Source: CAYSCX01 sp964429575 (GTDB lineage: Bacteria > Desulfobacterota > Binatia > Binatales > Binataceae). From it: a DNA stretch of 64,000 nucleotides. The stretch is from contig CAYSCX010000010.1 of the NCBI GenBank assembly GCA_964429575.1, positions 22,677 through 86,676 of the forward strand, given 5' to 3'. Position 1 is the stretch's first letter. The number at the start of each line of letters is the position of its first letter. Made by a program: the position numbers and the translations under genes. Below the pieces are notes generated by a model. The model ran no database searches. It saw nothing but the letters and a program-made list of their open reading frames with translations, and was not told where the DNA came from. Below are positions 1-8,814 of the stretch, one piece after another.

Positions 1-174
1 GGGCGGCTGACCGGGCCACCGAGTCCTTATGATCACCTGCACATCTGAGATGTCGGGCAGCGCATCCAGTGGAATCCGGTTGAGCGACCATACGCCTCCG
101 AGCGCGAATGCCACGAGCGCGGCCATCACGATGAAGCGGTTGCGATTGCACCAATCGATGGTTCTTTCGATCAT
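1..174 (-). CDS. cusA: CusA/CzcA-type RND efflux permease, N-terminal fragment
   Basis: Only the first 58 codons are inside the window; the gene continues past the left edge. The ATG at 174 opens a protein beginning MIERTIDWCNRNRF, followed by a hydrophobic first membrane helix and then IPLDALPDISDVQVI. That start is characteristic of heavy-metal RND pumps, which use proton exchange to drive Cu/Ag or Co/Zn/Cd across both membranes with a CusB adaptor and a CusC channel. It starts 13 nt after the adaptor gene stop, so it is the third structural gene of the operon. The metal cannot be read from this fragment. Confidence 0.93.
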   Translation of the reverse strand, partial: MIERTIDWCNRNRFIVMAALVAFALGGVWSLNRIPLDALPDISDVQVIIRTRWPGQPP

Positions 175-187
175 GGCGCGCCTCCCG

Positions 188-1678
188 TCACATCCCGCCG
201 CGCGCGGCGATACTCACGCGCGACGTCGCTATGCGGCGTCCCGACTTGTCGGCAACCACCGTCACTTGCCACGTGCCGCCGCTTTCGAGCGTGACATCGG
301 CCTCGTACACGCCTGCGCCGCGCGCGACCGCCTTAGCACTCGCGCGCATCTCCGCCATCCCCATCGCGGGCATCGCCGGCATGTAGATCCCAATTGCTAC
401 TTCGGCGCCATCTACGGGCCTGCCGAATGAATCGCTCAATGTGACGATCAGTCGATTTCGGCCGCGCTGCGGCGGGTCCGGTTTCGTGCGCACCGAAATC
501 GTCGCTGTTTCTCCGGCGACGGCTTGCCCGCCGGCGCCGGGCGGCGGCGGCAAGAAGCCGCCAAGCGCAGCCTGGAGCTGGCTCTCGGAATCGATCAGAA
601 AGTTCGCCGACGCCACGATTCGTTGGCCCGCGCTGAGCCCGCCGCGCACGGCGTAGCCGCCTTCGACACGCGGCCCCAGTTCTACTTCGAGCGGGTCGAG
701 GTAACCGTCGCCGCGATCGACGAACACCAGGTTGCGCTGGCCCGTCTGGAGTACGCCCGACTCCGGTATGACGAGTCCGCGGCCGAGCCGCGGTTTCAAG
801 GTCACGCGCGCGAACATGCCGAGCTTTAACGCGCCGTCGCGGTTGAGTAGGTTGATGCGCACGCGCCCGGTACGAGTCGCGCTGTCGAGCACCGCTGCGA
901 TGAAGTCAATACGTCCGGCAAAGACGCGCCCCGGATAGCTGTCAACCGTGAGCTCGACGGGGTCGCCCACTTTCACGTCGCCGAGCTGGTTCTGAAACAC
1001 CGCGGCGTAGATCCACACCTCCGAGAGATCCGCGATCGTGTAGAGCCGCGTCTCGGGCGTTGCGTAGAGATTCGGCTGCGCCTCGCGCTCGAGGACGCTG
1101 CCGCTCATCGGCGCAACGACGTCGACTTCCTCGCGCGCCTCGCCGCCGCGCTTCAATCGCTCGATTTCAGCTTCCGTCACGCCGAACCAGCGCAGCCGAT
1201 CTTCGCTGGCGCCGACAAGTGACTTCGCGCCGTCAGCAACGCCCTCAACGGCGCTCTGCCCTAGTTTCTTTTCGTGGCGCAGCGCGAGCAGGTACTCGCG
1301 CTGCGCACTCGCGACTTCGGGAGAGTAGATTGAAAGAAGCGGCGCGCCCTTGCGCACCTGTTGCCAGGTCTGGTCCGCATAGACGCGCTTTACCCAGCCG
1401 GGCGTGCGAAGCTGTACATAGCCGCGCCGCCGTTCGTTCACTTCGACAACCCCGGACGTTTCAATCCGTCCGAACAATTCGCGTTCTTCGACGGTCGCGT
1501 ACCGAAGGCCAATCAGCTGACGGCGCTCCGCCGTGATTTCGACCGGCGCGAGCTTCGGTGCACCCATTGCGGTGGTCTGCCTGGGAGCTTGACCTTGCGC
1601 GATTCCAACCGTGGAACCGAGCGCGACCACCGCCAAAATCACGAACAGGAGTGCGGCGCGATTGAAATGCTGCCTCAT
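188..1678 (-). CDS. cusB: CusB-type RND periplasmic adaptor with C-terminal YtkA/FixH-like domain
   Basis: 496-aa membrane fusion protein linking the inner-membrane pump to the outer-membrane channel. An N-terminal signal/anchor (about residues 8-28) precedes the CusB fold: beta-barrel and lipoyl segments around RGYVQLRTPGWVKRVYAD and VVAPMSGSVLEREA, and a helical hairpin around 120-190. Residues from about 395 on form an extra module (IVTLSDSFGRPVDGAEVAI, then the Met-rich MPAMPAMGMAEMR) that resembles YtkA/FixH-type immunoglobulin-like domains; this part is inferred. The Met cluster suggests Cu(I)/Ag(I) handling. The start overlaps the cusC stop by ATGA. Confidence 0.93.
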   Translation of the reverse strand: MRQHFNRAALLFVILAVVALGSTVGIAQGQAPRQTTAMGAPKLAPVEITAERRQLIGLRYATVEERELFGRIETSGVVEVNERRRGYVQLRTPGWVKRVYADQTWQQVRKGAPLLSIYSPEVASAQREYLLALRHEKKLGQSAVEGVADGAKSLVGASEDRLRWFGVTEAEIERLKRGGEAREEVDVVAPMSGSVLEREAQPNLYATPETRLYTIADLSEVWIYAAVFQNQLGDVKVGDPVELTVDSYPGRVFAGRIDFIAAVLDSATRTGRVRINLLNRDGALKLGMFARVTLKPRLGRGLVIPESGVLQTGQRNLVFVDRGDGYLDPLEVELGPRVEGGYAVRGGLSAGQRIVASANFLIDSESQLQAALGGFLPPPPGAGGQAVAGETATISVRTKPDPPQRGRNRLIVTLSDSFGRPVDGAEVAIGIYMPAMPAMGMAEMRASAKAVARGAGVYEADVTLESGGTWQVTVVADKSGRRIATSRVSIAARGGM

Positions 1679-3012
1679 GACTGGTCTCCGATGATCTCGC
1701 GAAGTTTCGCCAGCGCGATTTCGCGGTCCACTACGGTGCGGCAGTACTCCTGGTTGATGCGCAATACGCCGATCACCGCGCTCAGCAGTGTTTGGAAGTC
1801 CGCCTGGCCGGTGCCGTACGCCGCCATCGCTGAATCGCGTGTCGTTCGCGCCTGCGGGATGAGGCCTTCCTGGTAGATCGCAATGAGGCGCTCAGCCGTC
1901 CTCACCGCGATCCACTGGTGATTTGTCTCGGACGAAACCTCGAGACTGCGCGCGCGAAGTTCGTTGCGGGCCGCCTCCTTCTCCAGCGCGGCCTGCTCGA
2001 CGGCCGGTGTCTGCTTTCGCCAGAAGTAGAGCGGAACTTTCGCACCCAATGTGAGCGTGTAGAAATTGCGCCGGCCCGGTCCGGTGGCATGGAGCATGTA
2101 GCCGAGGCTGAAGTCGGGCAGGTAGCCGCGACGCGCGAGCTTGAGCGACTCGTCGCCGCGCTCGTTCATCGCGCGGGCGCTCCTGATTTCCGGCGCGGTG
2201 GCCGCCGCTATCTCCTGCGCACGCGTCTCGCTGAGTGCAAATGGGGACGGCTCGACTTCGCCAATCGCAATGTCGGGCGAGTCGATCGCCCGCCCCAGCA
2301 TCGACTTCAGTTCTGCCTGGTGGTGCTCCAACTGCTCGTTCTTCATCTCGATCTCGCCCAGCGCCGCAGTCATCTGCAGCTGCGCCCGCGTGGCGTCCTG
2401 CTGCGGCGCGCGTCCGACGCGGTAGCGCTCCTGGGTGATGTCGGCTACTTGCGCAAGGATGGTGCGCGTATCGCCAAGGAGTTGAACCGTTTTCGCAAGA
2501 TAGAACATTTCGTAAAACGTGCGGCGCACTTCGGCCGTGACTCGCCGCGCGAAAGCTTCCGCGCTGTAGTGCTGCGCGTCAGCTTCGCGCTCCGCAATGG
2601 ACGCTCGCAGCCGGAGCTTTCCCGGACCCGGAATCTCCTGCGCAAAGCCAAATCCCGTGTAGTAGAAGTCGCTCGTCGTGTAGCCCTCGAGTGGTCGCGG
2701 GCCACCGACCGTGAATTCTTGCAACGTTAACTCCGGGTCAGGAAGCGTCGAAACCTGGATCGGCGCCTTGGCGGCGGCCCGCGCACGGTCCTGAGCCGCG
2801 AGCACCGCGGGGTTTTGCCTAAGCGCCTCGGCAACAAGACTATCGAGCAGTGCGTTCGCCGCTCCGGCCGTGATCATCGGTACAGCTGCGTCTTGATGGT
2901 GATGTTCCTGCGCGAACGCAATCAGGGCGTTCGTTTCCGCGATCACGATCGCAGCGCCGATCAAAGCGGCGCGTTGCCAGAAGCGCGATTTTCTCTCGTC
3001 CATCTGTCTCAC
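1675..3012 (-). CDS. cusC: TolC/CusC-family outer-membrane efflux channel
   Basis: 445-aa outer-membrane factor. An N-terminal hydrophobic signal (about residues 12-35, ending IAFAQE) precedes a His-rich stretch EHHHQD and two repeats of the long-coiled-coil OEP domain (AALLDSLVAEALRQNPAVLAAQDRARAA in the first half, IRSARAMNERGDESLKLARRGYLPDFSLGY in the second). The partner genes for adaptor and pump follow with 4-nt overlap and 13-nt spacing. It forms the trimeric channel of the metal efflux system. The EHHHQD run may bind metal at the mature N terminus; that is inference. Confidence 0.92.
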   Translation of the reverse strand: MRQMDERKSRFWQRAALIGAAIVIAETNALIAFAQEHHHQDAAVPMITAGAANALLDSLVAEALRQNPAVLAAQDRARAAAKAPIQVSTLPDPELTLQEFTVGGPRPLEGYTTSDFYYTGFGFAQEIPGPGKLRLRASIAEREADAQHYSAEAFARRVTAEVRRTFYEMFYLAKTVQLLGDTRTILAQVADITQERYRVGRAPQQDATRAQLQMTAALGEIEMKNEQLEHHQAELKSMLGRAIDSPDIAIGEVEPSPFALSETRAQEIAAATAPEIRSARAMNERGDESLKLARRGYLPDFSLGYMLHATGPGRRNFYTLTLGAKVPLYFWRKQTPAVEQAALEKEAARNELRARSLEVSSETNHQWIAVRTAERLIAIYQEGLIPQARTTRDSAMAAYGTGQADFQTLLSAVIGVLRINQEYCRTVVDREIALAKLREIIGDQS

Positions 3013-3167
3013 CCACCGACTCTATTGCGCCGCCGATTCCGTTGAGGCGGCGCGCCAGCGCGCGCCAATGCGCGACGCCCTTCACACAAGCCGTCTATCG
3101 AAGCACGCGCGCACCAGCGCGCCATGCGCCGCGACACGGCCGCATCGGGTCTATCAGCGGGTGACGA

Positions 3168-3527
3168 TCAGATCTGTAGCGAGCAGAGCCGCTCCGGAGT
3201 GAGCGGCGCGACGCAAGGCAAAACCAGATGAGACGGAATCGTGCGATGCGGCTCCGGCAGTGACATCGACGATGCGACGCAGCCGTATGCGAGCACGTCC
3301 AGCGAACCAGCTGCGCGCGATGAAGATGGCGTCGCGGCAACCGCGGGCGCCGGCGACTCTATCGAACAGCATTGCATCGCGGTCGCCGTGTCCGCAGGCG
3401 GCGGGCATGACTCGCTGCAACAAACGGCCGCCACCCGACCCGCCGCAAGCACTTTCTCGCACAGCGCCCCCTGCAAGGCGGCGACCATTACGAGGGCGAG
3501 CGCGGCTATGCCGATTCGTCGCATCAC
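3168..3527 (-). CDS. Small secreted Cys-rich protein upstream of cusCBA
   Basis: 119 aa with a clear signal peptide (MMRRIGIAALALVMVAALQGALC) and a mature region containing CCSESCPP and QCCSIES, eight cysteines in total in the precursor. It lies 155 bp upstream of cusC in the same direction and probably opens the efflux operon. Small Cys/His-rich secreted proteins often precede metal RND operons and are suspected of sensing or chaperoning metal in the periplasm. I do not recognise a named family, so the role here is inferred from position and composition only. Confidence 0.65.
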   Translation of the reverse strand: MMRRIGIAALALVMVAALQGALCEKVLAAGRVAAVCCSESCPPPADTATAMQCCSIESPAPAVAATPSSSRAAGSLDVLAYGCVASSMSLPEPHRTIPSHLVLPCVAPLTPERLCSLQI

Positions 3528-3649
3528 TCGATGAGGCTAGCGACGCCGTGCAACCCGCGCAACCGGCCCTGTGGCGTCCGTGCTTCCCATCGGGTCGGAA
3601 ACTGGGCTATTTGTCTCGCTGCTACTCACTCCGCATCGAGAGGATCGAA

Positions 3650-4840
3650 ATGGAATTTGCACTCAGCCCGCGAACTCAGGAACTCCAGAACCGCGTCTCG
3701 GCCTTCATGGACCAATACGTCTTTCCGGCCGAGCCGGAAGTTGACCGCGCGATGGCCAAGGACGAGCACTCCGAAGCGCCGATTCTGAAGGACGTCCGGA
3801 AAAAGGCCAAGGCCGAAGGGCTTTGGAACCTTTTCCTGCCCGACTCAAGACACGGTGCGGGTCTGTCGAATCTCGAGTACGCGCCGCTGTGCGAGCTGAT
3901 GGGCCGAAGCGCGATCGGCGCGCGCGCCTTCAACTGTATGGCGCCCGATACCGGCAACATGGAGATCCTCGCCGAATTCGGAACCCCGCAGCAGAAGGAT
4001 CATTGGCTAAAGCCGTGTCTCGAGGGCGAGATGCGAACCTGCTTCTCGATGACCGAGCCTGATACCGCGGGCTCCGATCCAACTCAGCTCAAGACCCGCG
4101 CGGTGCGCGATGGCGACTACTACGTCATCAACGGACACAAGTGGTTCACATCGGGTGCAATCGGCGCAGGTTTCGCAATCGCGATGGTCGTTACGGATCC
4201 GAACGCCGAACCGCATCGGCGCGCGACCATGCTCATCGTTCCGACCGACGCGCCGGGCTTCAATCTCATCCGTCCGGTTCCCGTCATGGGCCACACCGGC
4301 GGCGGCGGACATTGCGAGATTATCTACAAGGATTGCAAAGTGCCGGTGACGAACCTGCTCGGCGAGGAGGGCGGCGGATTCGGAATATCGCAGGCCCGTC
4401 TCGGCCCCGGTCGTATTCACCATTGCATGCGCACCATCGGCATCGCGGAGCGAGCGGTGGAGCTGATGTGCAAGCGCGCCAACACGCGCTGGACGCACGG
4501 CAGCCTGCTCGCCGACAAATCCAACATTCAGGAGTGGATCGCCGACTCACGCATCGAGATCGACTCGACTCGCCTCATGGTGATGCACACCGCGTGGAAG
4601 ATGGACACCGCCGGCAAGCGCGAGGCGCGCAACGAGATCTCGATGATCAAGGTGATGGCGGCGAACATGGTGATGCGCGTGCTCGACCGCGCGATCCAGG
4701 TGTTCGGTGCGATGGGCGTCAGCGATGACACTCCAATCGCAAGCTTCTGGCGCAACAGCCGTTCCTTGCGCATCGCCGACGGTCCCGACGAAGTACATCG
4801 CATGACGATTGCTCGGCGCGAACTCCGCAAATGGAAGTGA
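3650..4840 (+). CDS. Acyl-CoA dehydrogenase family protein
   Basis: 396 aa. The open frame extends upstream, but the ATG at 3650 has an AGAGG site and begins MEFALSPRTQELQNRVSAFM, the usual ACAD start. The family signature CFSMTEPDTAGSDPTQL (FAD/substrate binding) and a C-terminal QVFGAMGVSDDTPIASFWRNSR are present. The enzyme is an FAD flavoprotein acting on acyl-CoA thioesters. A phosphotransferase follows 121 bp downstream on the same strand. That pairing matches the LvaC/LvaA-type and ACAD10/11-type architecture for 4-hydroxyacyl-CoA breakdown, where the dehydrogenase-like enzyme acts on a phosphorylated intermediate. The substrate is not readable from the sequence. Confidence 0.93.
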   Translation: MEFALSPRTQELQNRVSAFMDQYVFPAEPEVDRAMAKDEHSEAPILKDVRKKAKAEGLWNLFLPDSRHGAGLSNLEYAPLCELMGRSAIGARAFNCMAPDTGNMEILAEFGTPQQKDHWLKPCLEGEMRTCFSMTEPDTAGSDPTQLKTRAVRDGDYYVINGHKWFTSGAIGAGFAIAMVVTDPNAEPHRRATMLIVPTDAPGFNLIRPVPVMGHTGGGGHCEIIYKDCKVPVTNLLGEEGGGFGISQARLGPGRIHHCMRTIGIAERAVELMCKRANTRWTHGSLLADKSNIQEWIADSRIEIDSTRLMVMHTAWKMDTAGKREARNEISMIKVMAANMVMRVLDRAIQVFGAMGVSDDTPIASFWRNSRSLRIADGPDEVHRMTIARRELRKWK

Positions 4841-4858
4841 CCGCGAGACCTCTGAGCG

Positions 4859-4886
4859 GTCATCCTGAGCGGAGCGAAGGATCTCG
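4859..4886. repeat. REP-like sequence (TCCTGAGCGGAGCGAAGGAT)
   Basis: The intergenic run between the dehydrogenase and phosphotransferase genes contains GTCATCCTGAGCGGAGCGAAGGATCTCG. Similar short repeats are widespread between genes of uncultured GC-rich bacteria. Related degenerate versions occur at 19490-19526 and 33772-33815 and inside the larger repeats at 12840 and 31685. No coding function is likely. Confidence 0.7.
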
Positions 4887-4961
4887 ACGGCGACAACCGC
4901 GTGATCTCAAGGTTAACCTCCGCGAAGCGCGTCTCAGCGGTCGACGCGCGTAAATCGCACA

Positions 4962-6062
4962 ATGGCAGAGCCGGCGGTTGAGATCGTTCCAGAGTTCGGC
5001 GAGGTGCGCGACGAGGAGCGCATCGACGCGTCCAAGCTCGCCGCCTATCTGAACGACAAACTGCCCGATGCGGCTGGCACGCCATCGATTCTCCAGTTCA
5101 AGGGCGGCCACTCGAACCTTACTTACCTGCTTCGCTTCGGCAACCAGGAATGGGTGCTTCGACGGCCGCCGTTCCCGCCGATTCCTCCAGGCGCGCACGA
5201 CATGTCGCGCGAGTTCCGGGTGCTGTCGCGGCTCTGGCAGCTGTTTCGACCGGCTCCGCGCGCGTGGCACTTGTGCGAAGACCCGTCGATCATCGGCGCG
5301 CCGTTTTTCATCATGGAGCGCCGCAACGGCATTCTGATTCGGATGCGCCAACCTCTGCCCGATGAGCTTGGCGGCGATCCGGCTACCTTCACGCGAGTGT
5401 CACAAGGATTCATCGACACGCTCGCGGATCTCCACATGGTCGATTTCGAGAAGGCCGGCCTTGGCGGCCTCGGCAAGCCCGACGGTTTCGTGCGCCGACA
5501 GATTGTCGGGTGGATGGATCGTTGGGAGCGGTCGAAGACCCGCGAAGTGCCGCTGATGAACAAGCTCGGCGCGTGGTTGCTCGACAATATGCCCGAGCCG
5601 CAGCGTCCCGCGCTTCTGCACAACGATTTCTACCTGCACAACATAATGCTCGGTGCCGACAACCCAGGAGTGGTAGTGGGAGTATTCGATTGGGAGATGT
5701 CCACCCTTGGCGACGCGATGATCGACGTTGGAACGTCGATCGCGTACTGGCGAGAGAAGGACGACCCGGCAGAGCTGCTCACGTCCACGAACCAAGTCGA
5801 AGCGCATACGCTGCGTCCGGGGTTTCTTTCGCGCGATGATTTGCTGCAGCGCTACTCGCACAGGACCGGGCGCGACGTCAGTAAGATCGCGTACTACTGG
5901 GCGTGGGCGCACTGGAAGAACGCGACCGTGGTCGAGCAGCTCTACGCGCGCTACGTGAGAGGCGGCACCACCGATCCGCGTTTCGCCGCGATGTCCGATC
6001 AGGCGCCAGCGCTGGCCAGCGCCGCCGCCCGCATCGCAGCGAGGCTCGGCTTCAAAAACTAG
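4962..6062 (+). CDS. APH/ACAD10-11-like phosphotransferase (LvaA-type)
   Basis: 366-aa kinase-fold protein of the aminoglycoside-phosphotransferase superfamily. Visible motifs: the N-lobe glycine-rich GGHSNLTYLLRFG and WVLRRPP (about 40-70), the catalytic loop LLHNDFYLHNIMLG (about 218-231) and VFDWEMSTLGDAMIDVG (metal-binding Asp). A C-terminal helix bundle with YYWAWAHWKNATVVEQL is typical of proteins annotated phosphotransferase family in fatty-acid contexts. Family knowledge (LvaA of levulinate catabolism, mammalian ACAD10/11) suggests ATP-dependent phosphorylation of 4-hydroxyacyl-CoA. The adjacent acyl-CoA dehydrogenase supports this. Antibiotic resistance is unlikely. Confidence 0.88.
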   Translation: MAEPAVEIVPEFGEVRDEERIDASKLAAYLNDKLPDAAGTPSILQFKGGHSNLTYLLRFGNQEWVLRRPPFPPIPPGAHDMSREFRVLSRLWQLFRPAPRAWHLCEDPSIIGAPFFIMERRNGILIRMRQPLPDELGGDPATFTRVSQGFIDTLADLHMVDFEKAGLGGLGKPDGFVRRQIVGWMDRWERSKTREVPLMNKLGAWLLDNMPEPQRPALLHNDFYLHNIMLGADNPGVVVGVFDWEMSTLGDAMIDVGTSIAYWREKDDPAELLTSTNQVEAHTLRPGFLSRDDLLQRYSHRTGRDVSKIAYYWAWAHWKNATVVEQLYARYVRGGTTDPRFAAMSDQAPALASAAARIAARLGFKN

Positions 6063-6467
6063 CTGCGGGCTTCCCGTTTGGGCTTCAATGCCCTCTCGAT
6101 TCCTTAACCGCCACGCGGCACGTATAATCTCGATGAGCGTTCTGCGCCCGGCCACCGAACTCGTGAGCTAAAAGGAAATTTTGCGAAACGAAATCACCGC
6201 CCGCTCACATCTAACCTGCTGATTTTACAGGCAATACCCTTCATTCTCGGCTCCCCTGAGCCGCGCGCGGTAAGGCGTTTTCCCGGCCCTTTTCAGGTCC
6301 TTTTCGGGCCTGCTAGGGGTACGTTCCCGCACGGAAACACACACTGGATTCAACCTTGTCGCCGCCGTTCTCGCTGGTCTCCGAGAGCTTTGCGAAACAT
6401 CGGAACCGGGGCGCCAGCAGCATCGCGTCCCGGCTCGGCTTCCAAGACTGGCTGCCGCAGCCCGAGG
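6063..6467. other. Intergenic region, no gene recognised
   Basis: 405 bp between convergent genes (phosphotransferase on plus, DsbA-like on minus). It holds pyrimidine-rich runs around 6268-6306 (CCCGGCCC...TTCGGGCC) that could fold weakly and end transcription. No open frame with coding character, no tRNA and no known riboswitch core was found. Confidence 0.5.
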
Positions 6468-7157
6468 TTAGCGTCGCGACTGGGCAAGCTCTTGGTCGAT
6501 GATTGCGCGAAATTGTGCGAACGAAGCCGCTCCGGCGATCGCCTTGTGATTGATCACGAAGCTGGGCGTCGCGCTCACCCCGATCTGCCGTCCAACGGAT
6601 TGGTCTGCTGCAATTTCCGACGCATAGCGCTGGCTGTCCACACACGCATCGAAGGTGGCGGCGGCGAGACCCAGAGTACGCGCAATAGACTTGAATCGGG
6701 CGGGTCCGAGGTTCGCCTGGTTGGCGTACAGAGCGTCGTGGTACGGCCAGAATTGCCCCTGTTCATCGGCACATCGTGCGGCTATCGCAGCACCCTGCGC
6801 GGCGGGATGGCGCGACAGCGGAAAGTCCATGTGGATCAGGCGCACTTGGTCGCCGTACATCGCCAAAATCTGAGCGACAGTTGGTTCGGCCGTCCTGCAA
6901 AACGGACACTGGAAATCGGCGAACTCGACGATTGTGACCGGCGCGTCGTCGGGACCACGCTGAGGATGTCCGACCGCCCACGGAGGACTCGAGGATGACG
7001 GCGCGTCCGCTGACGAGCCACTTGACTCGGCGCTGCCGGTCGACGATGGCACGCGCTCCCATCCGCCCGGGTCTTCCTCATCGGCGCGCGACGCTTCGCA
7101 ACTGATCAGTGCGAGGCATCCGGCGATTGCCGCGACGATTTGGCTGCTCGTCTTCAT
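6468..7157 (-). CDS. DsbA-family thioredoxin-fold lipoprotein (thiol oxidoreductase)
   Basis: 229 aa. The N terminus ends in a lipobox-like LALISC (Cys about residue 20), so it is probably membrane-tethered in the periplasm. A low-complexity Ser/Pro linker follows. The DsbA/Com1-like domain contains TIVEFADFQCPFCRTAEPTV with the CPFC redox pair, a helical insertion (QFWPYHDALYANQ) and the cis-Pro segment GVSATPSFVINHKAI. Such proteins oxidise or isomerise disulfides of exported proteins, or resemble the extracytoplasmic domain of VKOR/BdbD systems. No DsbB or VKOR partner is adjacent. It diverges from the molybdenum hydroxylase operon. Confidence 0.9.
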   Translation of the reverse strand: MKTSSQIVAAIAGCLALISCEASRADEEDPGGWERVPSSTGSAESSGSSADAPSSSSPPWAVGHPQRGPDDAPVTIVEFADFQCPFCRTAEPTVAQILAMYGDQVRLIHMDFPLSRHPAAQGAAIAARCADEQGQFWPYHDALYANQANLGPARFKSIARTLGLAAATFDACVDSQRYASEIAADQSVGRQIGVSATPSFVINHKAIAGAASFAQFRAIIDQELAQSRR

Positions 7158-7353
7158 ACCAGTCCCGGCGAGATTCCCTTTGGCAAATTATGCCGGTCGT
7201 TTCCCCCCGAATCCATCCAGCGGAGGAAAAAGCGAAGAAAATCAGAATCGCAAGCAGGAGCACCGCGCGCGCCCTTTTCGCCGAGTGGTAAAGTAGGCTA
7301 TCTAGAGGCGTTGGACGGGCGCCATCCACGCCCGCCCGGGAGGATTGGTTCCC

Positions 7354-8232
7354 TTGCACGAATTGAACTACACAGCTCCGAATTCGGTCGCGGAGGCGGT
7401 GCAGATCCTGCGGCAGCATGGGGAGAACGCTCGCCCACTGGCCGGCGGCACTGACATCATCATCCAGATGCGCGCCGGCGTACGCCGCCCCACCCATCTG
7501 GTCGATGTCAAGAAGATTCCCGAACTCCGCCAGCTATCATTTGACGCGAACTTCGGTCTCAAGCTCGGTGCGGCGGTGCCGTGCGTCGAGGTGTACGAGA
7601 ACCGCGACGTGAAGCGCCACTACCCGGGACTCGCAGAGGCGGCGCATCTGATCGGCTCGCTTCAGATCCAAAATCGCGCCGCGGTAGGCGGGAATCTCTG
7701 CAACGGTTCGCCTGCCGCCGACACGACGCCTGCGCTAATCGTGCTCGGCGCCAAGGCGCGCATCGCTGGGCCAAACGGCGAGCGTGAGGTGGCGGTCGAG
7801 GATTTCTGCGTGTCGCCGGGGCGCACGGTTTTGCAGCCGGGCGAGTTGCTCGTTCAAATCTTCATTCCTGCGCCCGCGCCAAACTCATCCGACGCCTACC
7901 TGCGGCTCATCCCGCGCAACGAGATGGACATCGCGGTGGTCGGGGCGGGTGTCGCGCTTACACTCGATGGCGACAAAGTGAAGGCGGCGCGGGTTGCGCT
8001 GGCCGCCGTTGCTCCGAGGCCGCTTTTCGTTCCCAAGGCGGGAGAGGCGCTAGTCGGCAAGAAACTCGACGACGCGAGTATCGCGGCTGCGGCGCGCGCG
8101 GCGATGGATGCGAGCACGCCCATCGACGACATGCGCGGCACCGCCGAGTATCGCAAACACGTGGTCGGCGTGCTGACCCGCCGGGCGATCAAGATCGCGG
8201 CAGAGAGGGCACGCAACGCCGGCAAGGCGTGA
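7354..8232 (+). CDS. Molybdenum hydroxylase FAD-binding subunit (CoxM/XdhB type)
   Basis: About 292 aa. I chose the TTG at 7354 because GGGAGGA at 7338-7344 sits 9 nt upstream; a TTG at 7345 would touch that site. The protein has the vanillyl-oxidase-like FAD fold with GGTDIIIQMRAG near the N terminus, QNRAAVGGNLCNGSPAADTTPAL (second FAD loop) and a CoxM C-terminal domain. It transfers electrons from the FeS subunit to FAD and then an acceptor. It is the first gene of a three-subunit operon; spacing to the FeS gene is 23 bp. Confidence 0.95.
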   Translation: MHELNYTAPNSVAEAVQILRQHGENARPLAGGTDIIIQMRAGVRRPTHLVDVKKIPELRQLSFDANFGLKLGAAVPCVEVYENRDVKRHYPGLAEAAHLIGSLQIQNRAAVGGNLCNGSPAADTTPALIVLGAKARIAGPNGEREVAVEDFCVSPGRTVLQPGELLVQIFIPAPAPNSSDAYLRLIPRNEMDIAVVGAGVALTLDGDKVKAARVALAAVAPRPLFVPKAGEALVGKKLDDASIAAAARAAMDASTPIDDMRGTAEYRKHVVGVLTRRAIKIAAERARNAGKA

Positions 8233-8255
8233 CATCCTGACAGGACTTACAAGAC

Positions 8256-8759
8256 ATGAAAAAAGTACTGGTAGAAGCAAACATCAACGGCGAGACGGTC
8301 GAGTTCCTGTGCGAAGCGCGCCAAAGCCTGCTCGAAACGCTGCGCGACGTGCTCAACCTGACCGGCAGCAAGGAAGGCTGCCTCACGGGTGACTGCGGCG
8401 CGTGCAGCGTGATTGTTGACCGCCGCGTGGTGTGTTCGTGCCTGATGCTCGGGGTCGAGGCGGCGGGCAAGAACATCACGACCGTCGAGGGTCTCGCCAC
8501 CGGCAACCAACTGCATCCGCTGCAGCAAAAGTTCCTCGAGAATGCGGCGCTTCAATGCGGCATCTGCACGCCGGGGTTCCTGGTCGCGGCGAAGGCGCTG
8601 ATCGACACGAACCCGAATCCGAGCGAGTACGAAGTGCGCTATGCGCTCGCAGGGAATCTGTGCCGCTGCACCGGCTACGACAAGATCGTGCGCGCGGTGC
8701 AGGACGCGGCCAAGGCGATCTCGGCAGGCGCGGCTGAATCGCGCGCGAGCGCACGATAG
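8256..8759 (+). CDS. Molybdenum hydroxylase [2Fe-2S] subunit (CoxS type)
   Basis: 167 aa, normal for the family. The plant-type ferredoxin cluster uses Cys42, Cys47, Cys50 and Cys60 (GCLTGDCGACSVIV...VVC). The helical C-terminal domain carries the second cluster with Cys101, Cys104, Cys136 and Cys138 (QCGICTPGF and LCRCTGYDKIV). It relays electrons from the Mo site to FAD in the cytoplasmic hydroxylase complex with the genes on either side. Confidence 0.96.
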   Translation: MKKVLVEANINGETVEFLCEARQSLLETLRDVLNLTGSKEGCLTGDCGACSVIVDRRVVCSCLMLGVEAAGKNITTVEGLATGNQLHPLQQKFLENAALQCGICTPGFLVAAKALIDTNPNPSEYEVRYALAGNLCRCTGYDKIVRAVQDAAKAISAGAAESRASAR

Positions 8760-8814
8760 AATCGAAGTCACCGAGAGAGCGACCAAACCGGGTCTTAAGT
8801 AAGCGAGGTTTCGT

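Noticed and set aside
3260..3649. Longer N terminus for the acyl-CoA dehydrogenase
   Set aside because: The added residues are basic, overlap the Cys-rich gene on the other strand and do not resemble the family; ATG 3650 has a ribosome site and a canonical start.
4007..4498. Open frames opposite the acyl-CoA dehydrogenase
   Set aside because: Codon-position shadows; no recognisable domain and the sense gene is certain.
6268..6320. Possible riboswitch or structured RNA in 6063-6467
   Set aside because: Only weak pyrimidine-rich pairing; no match to known riboswitch cores, and the flanking genes converge, so a leader role is impossible.
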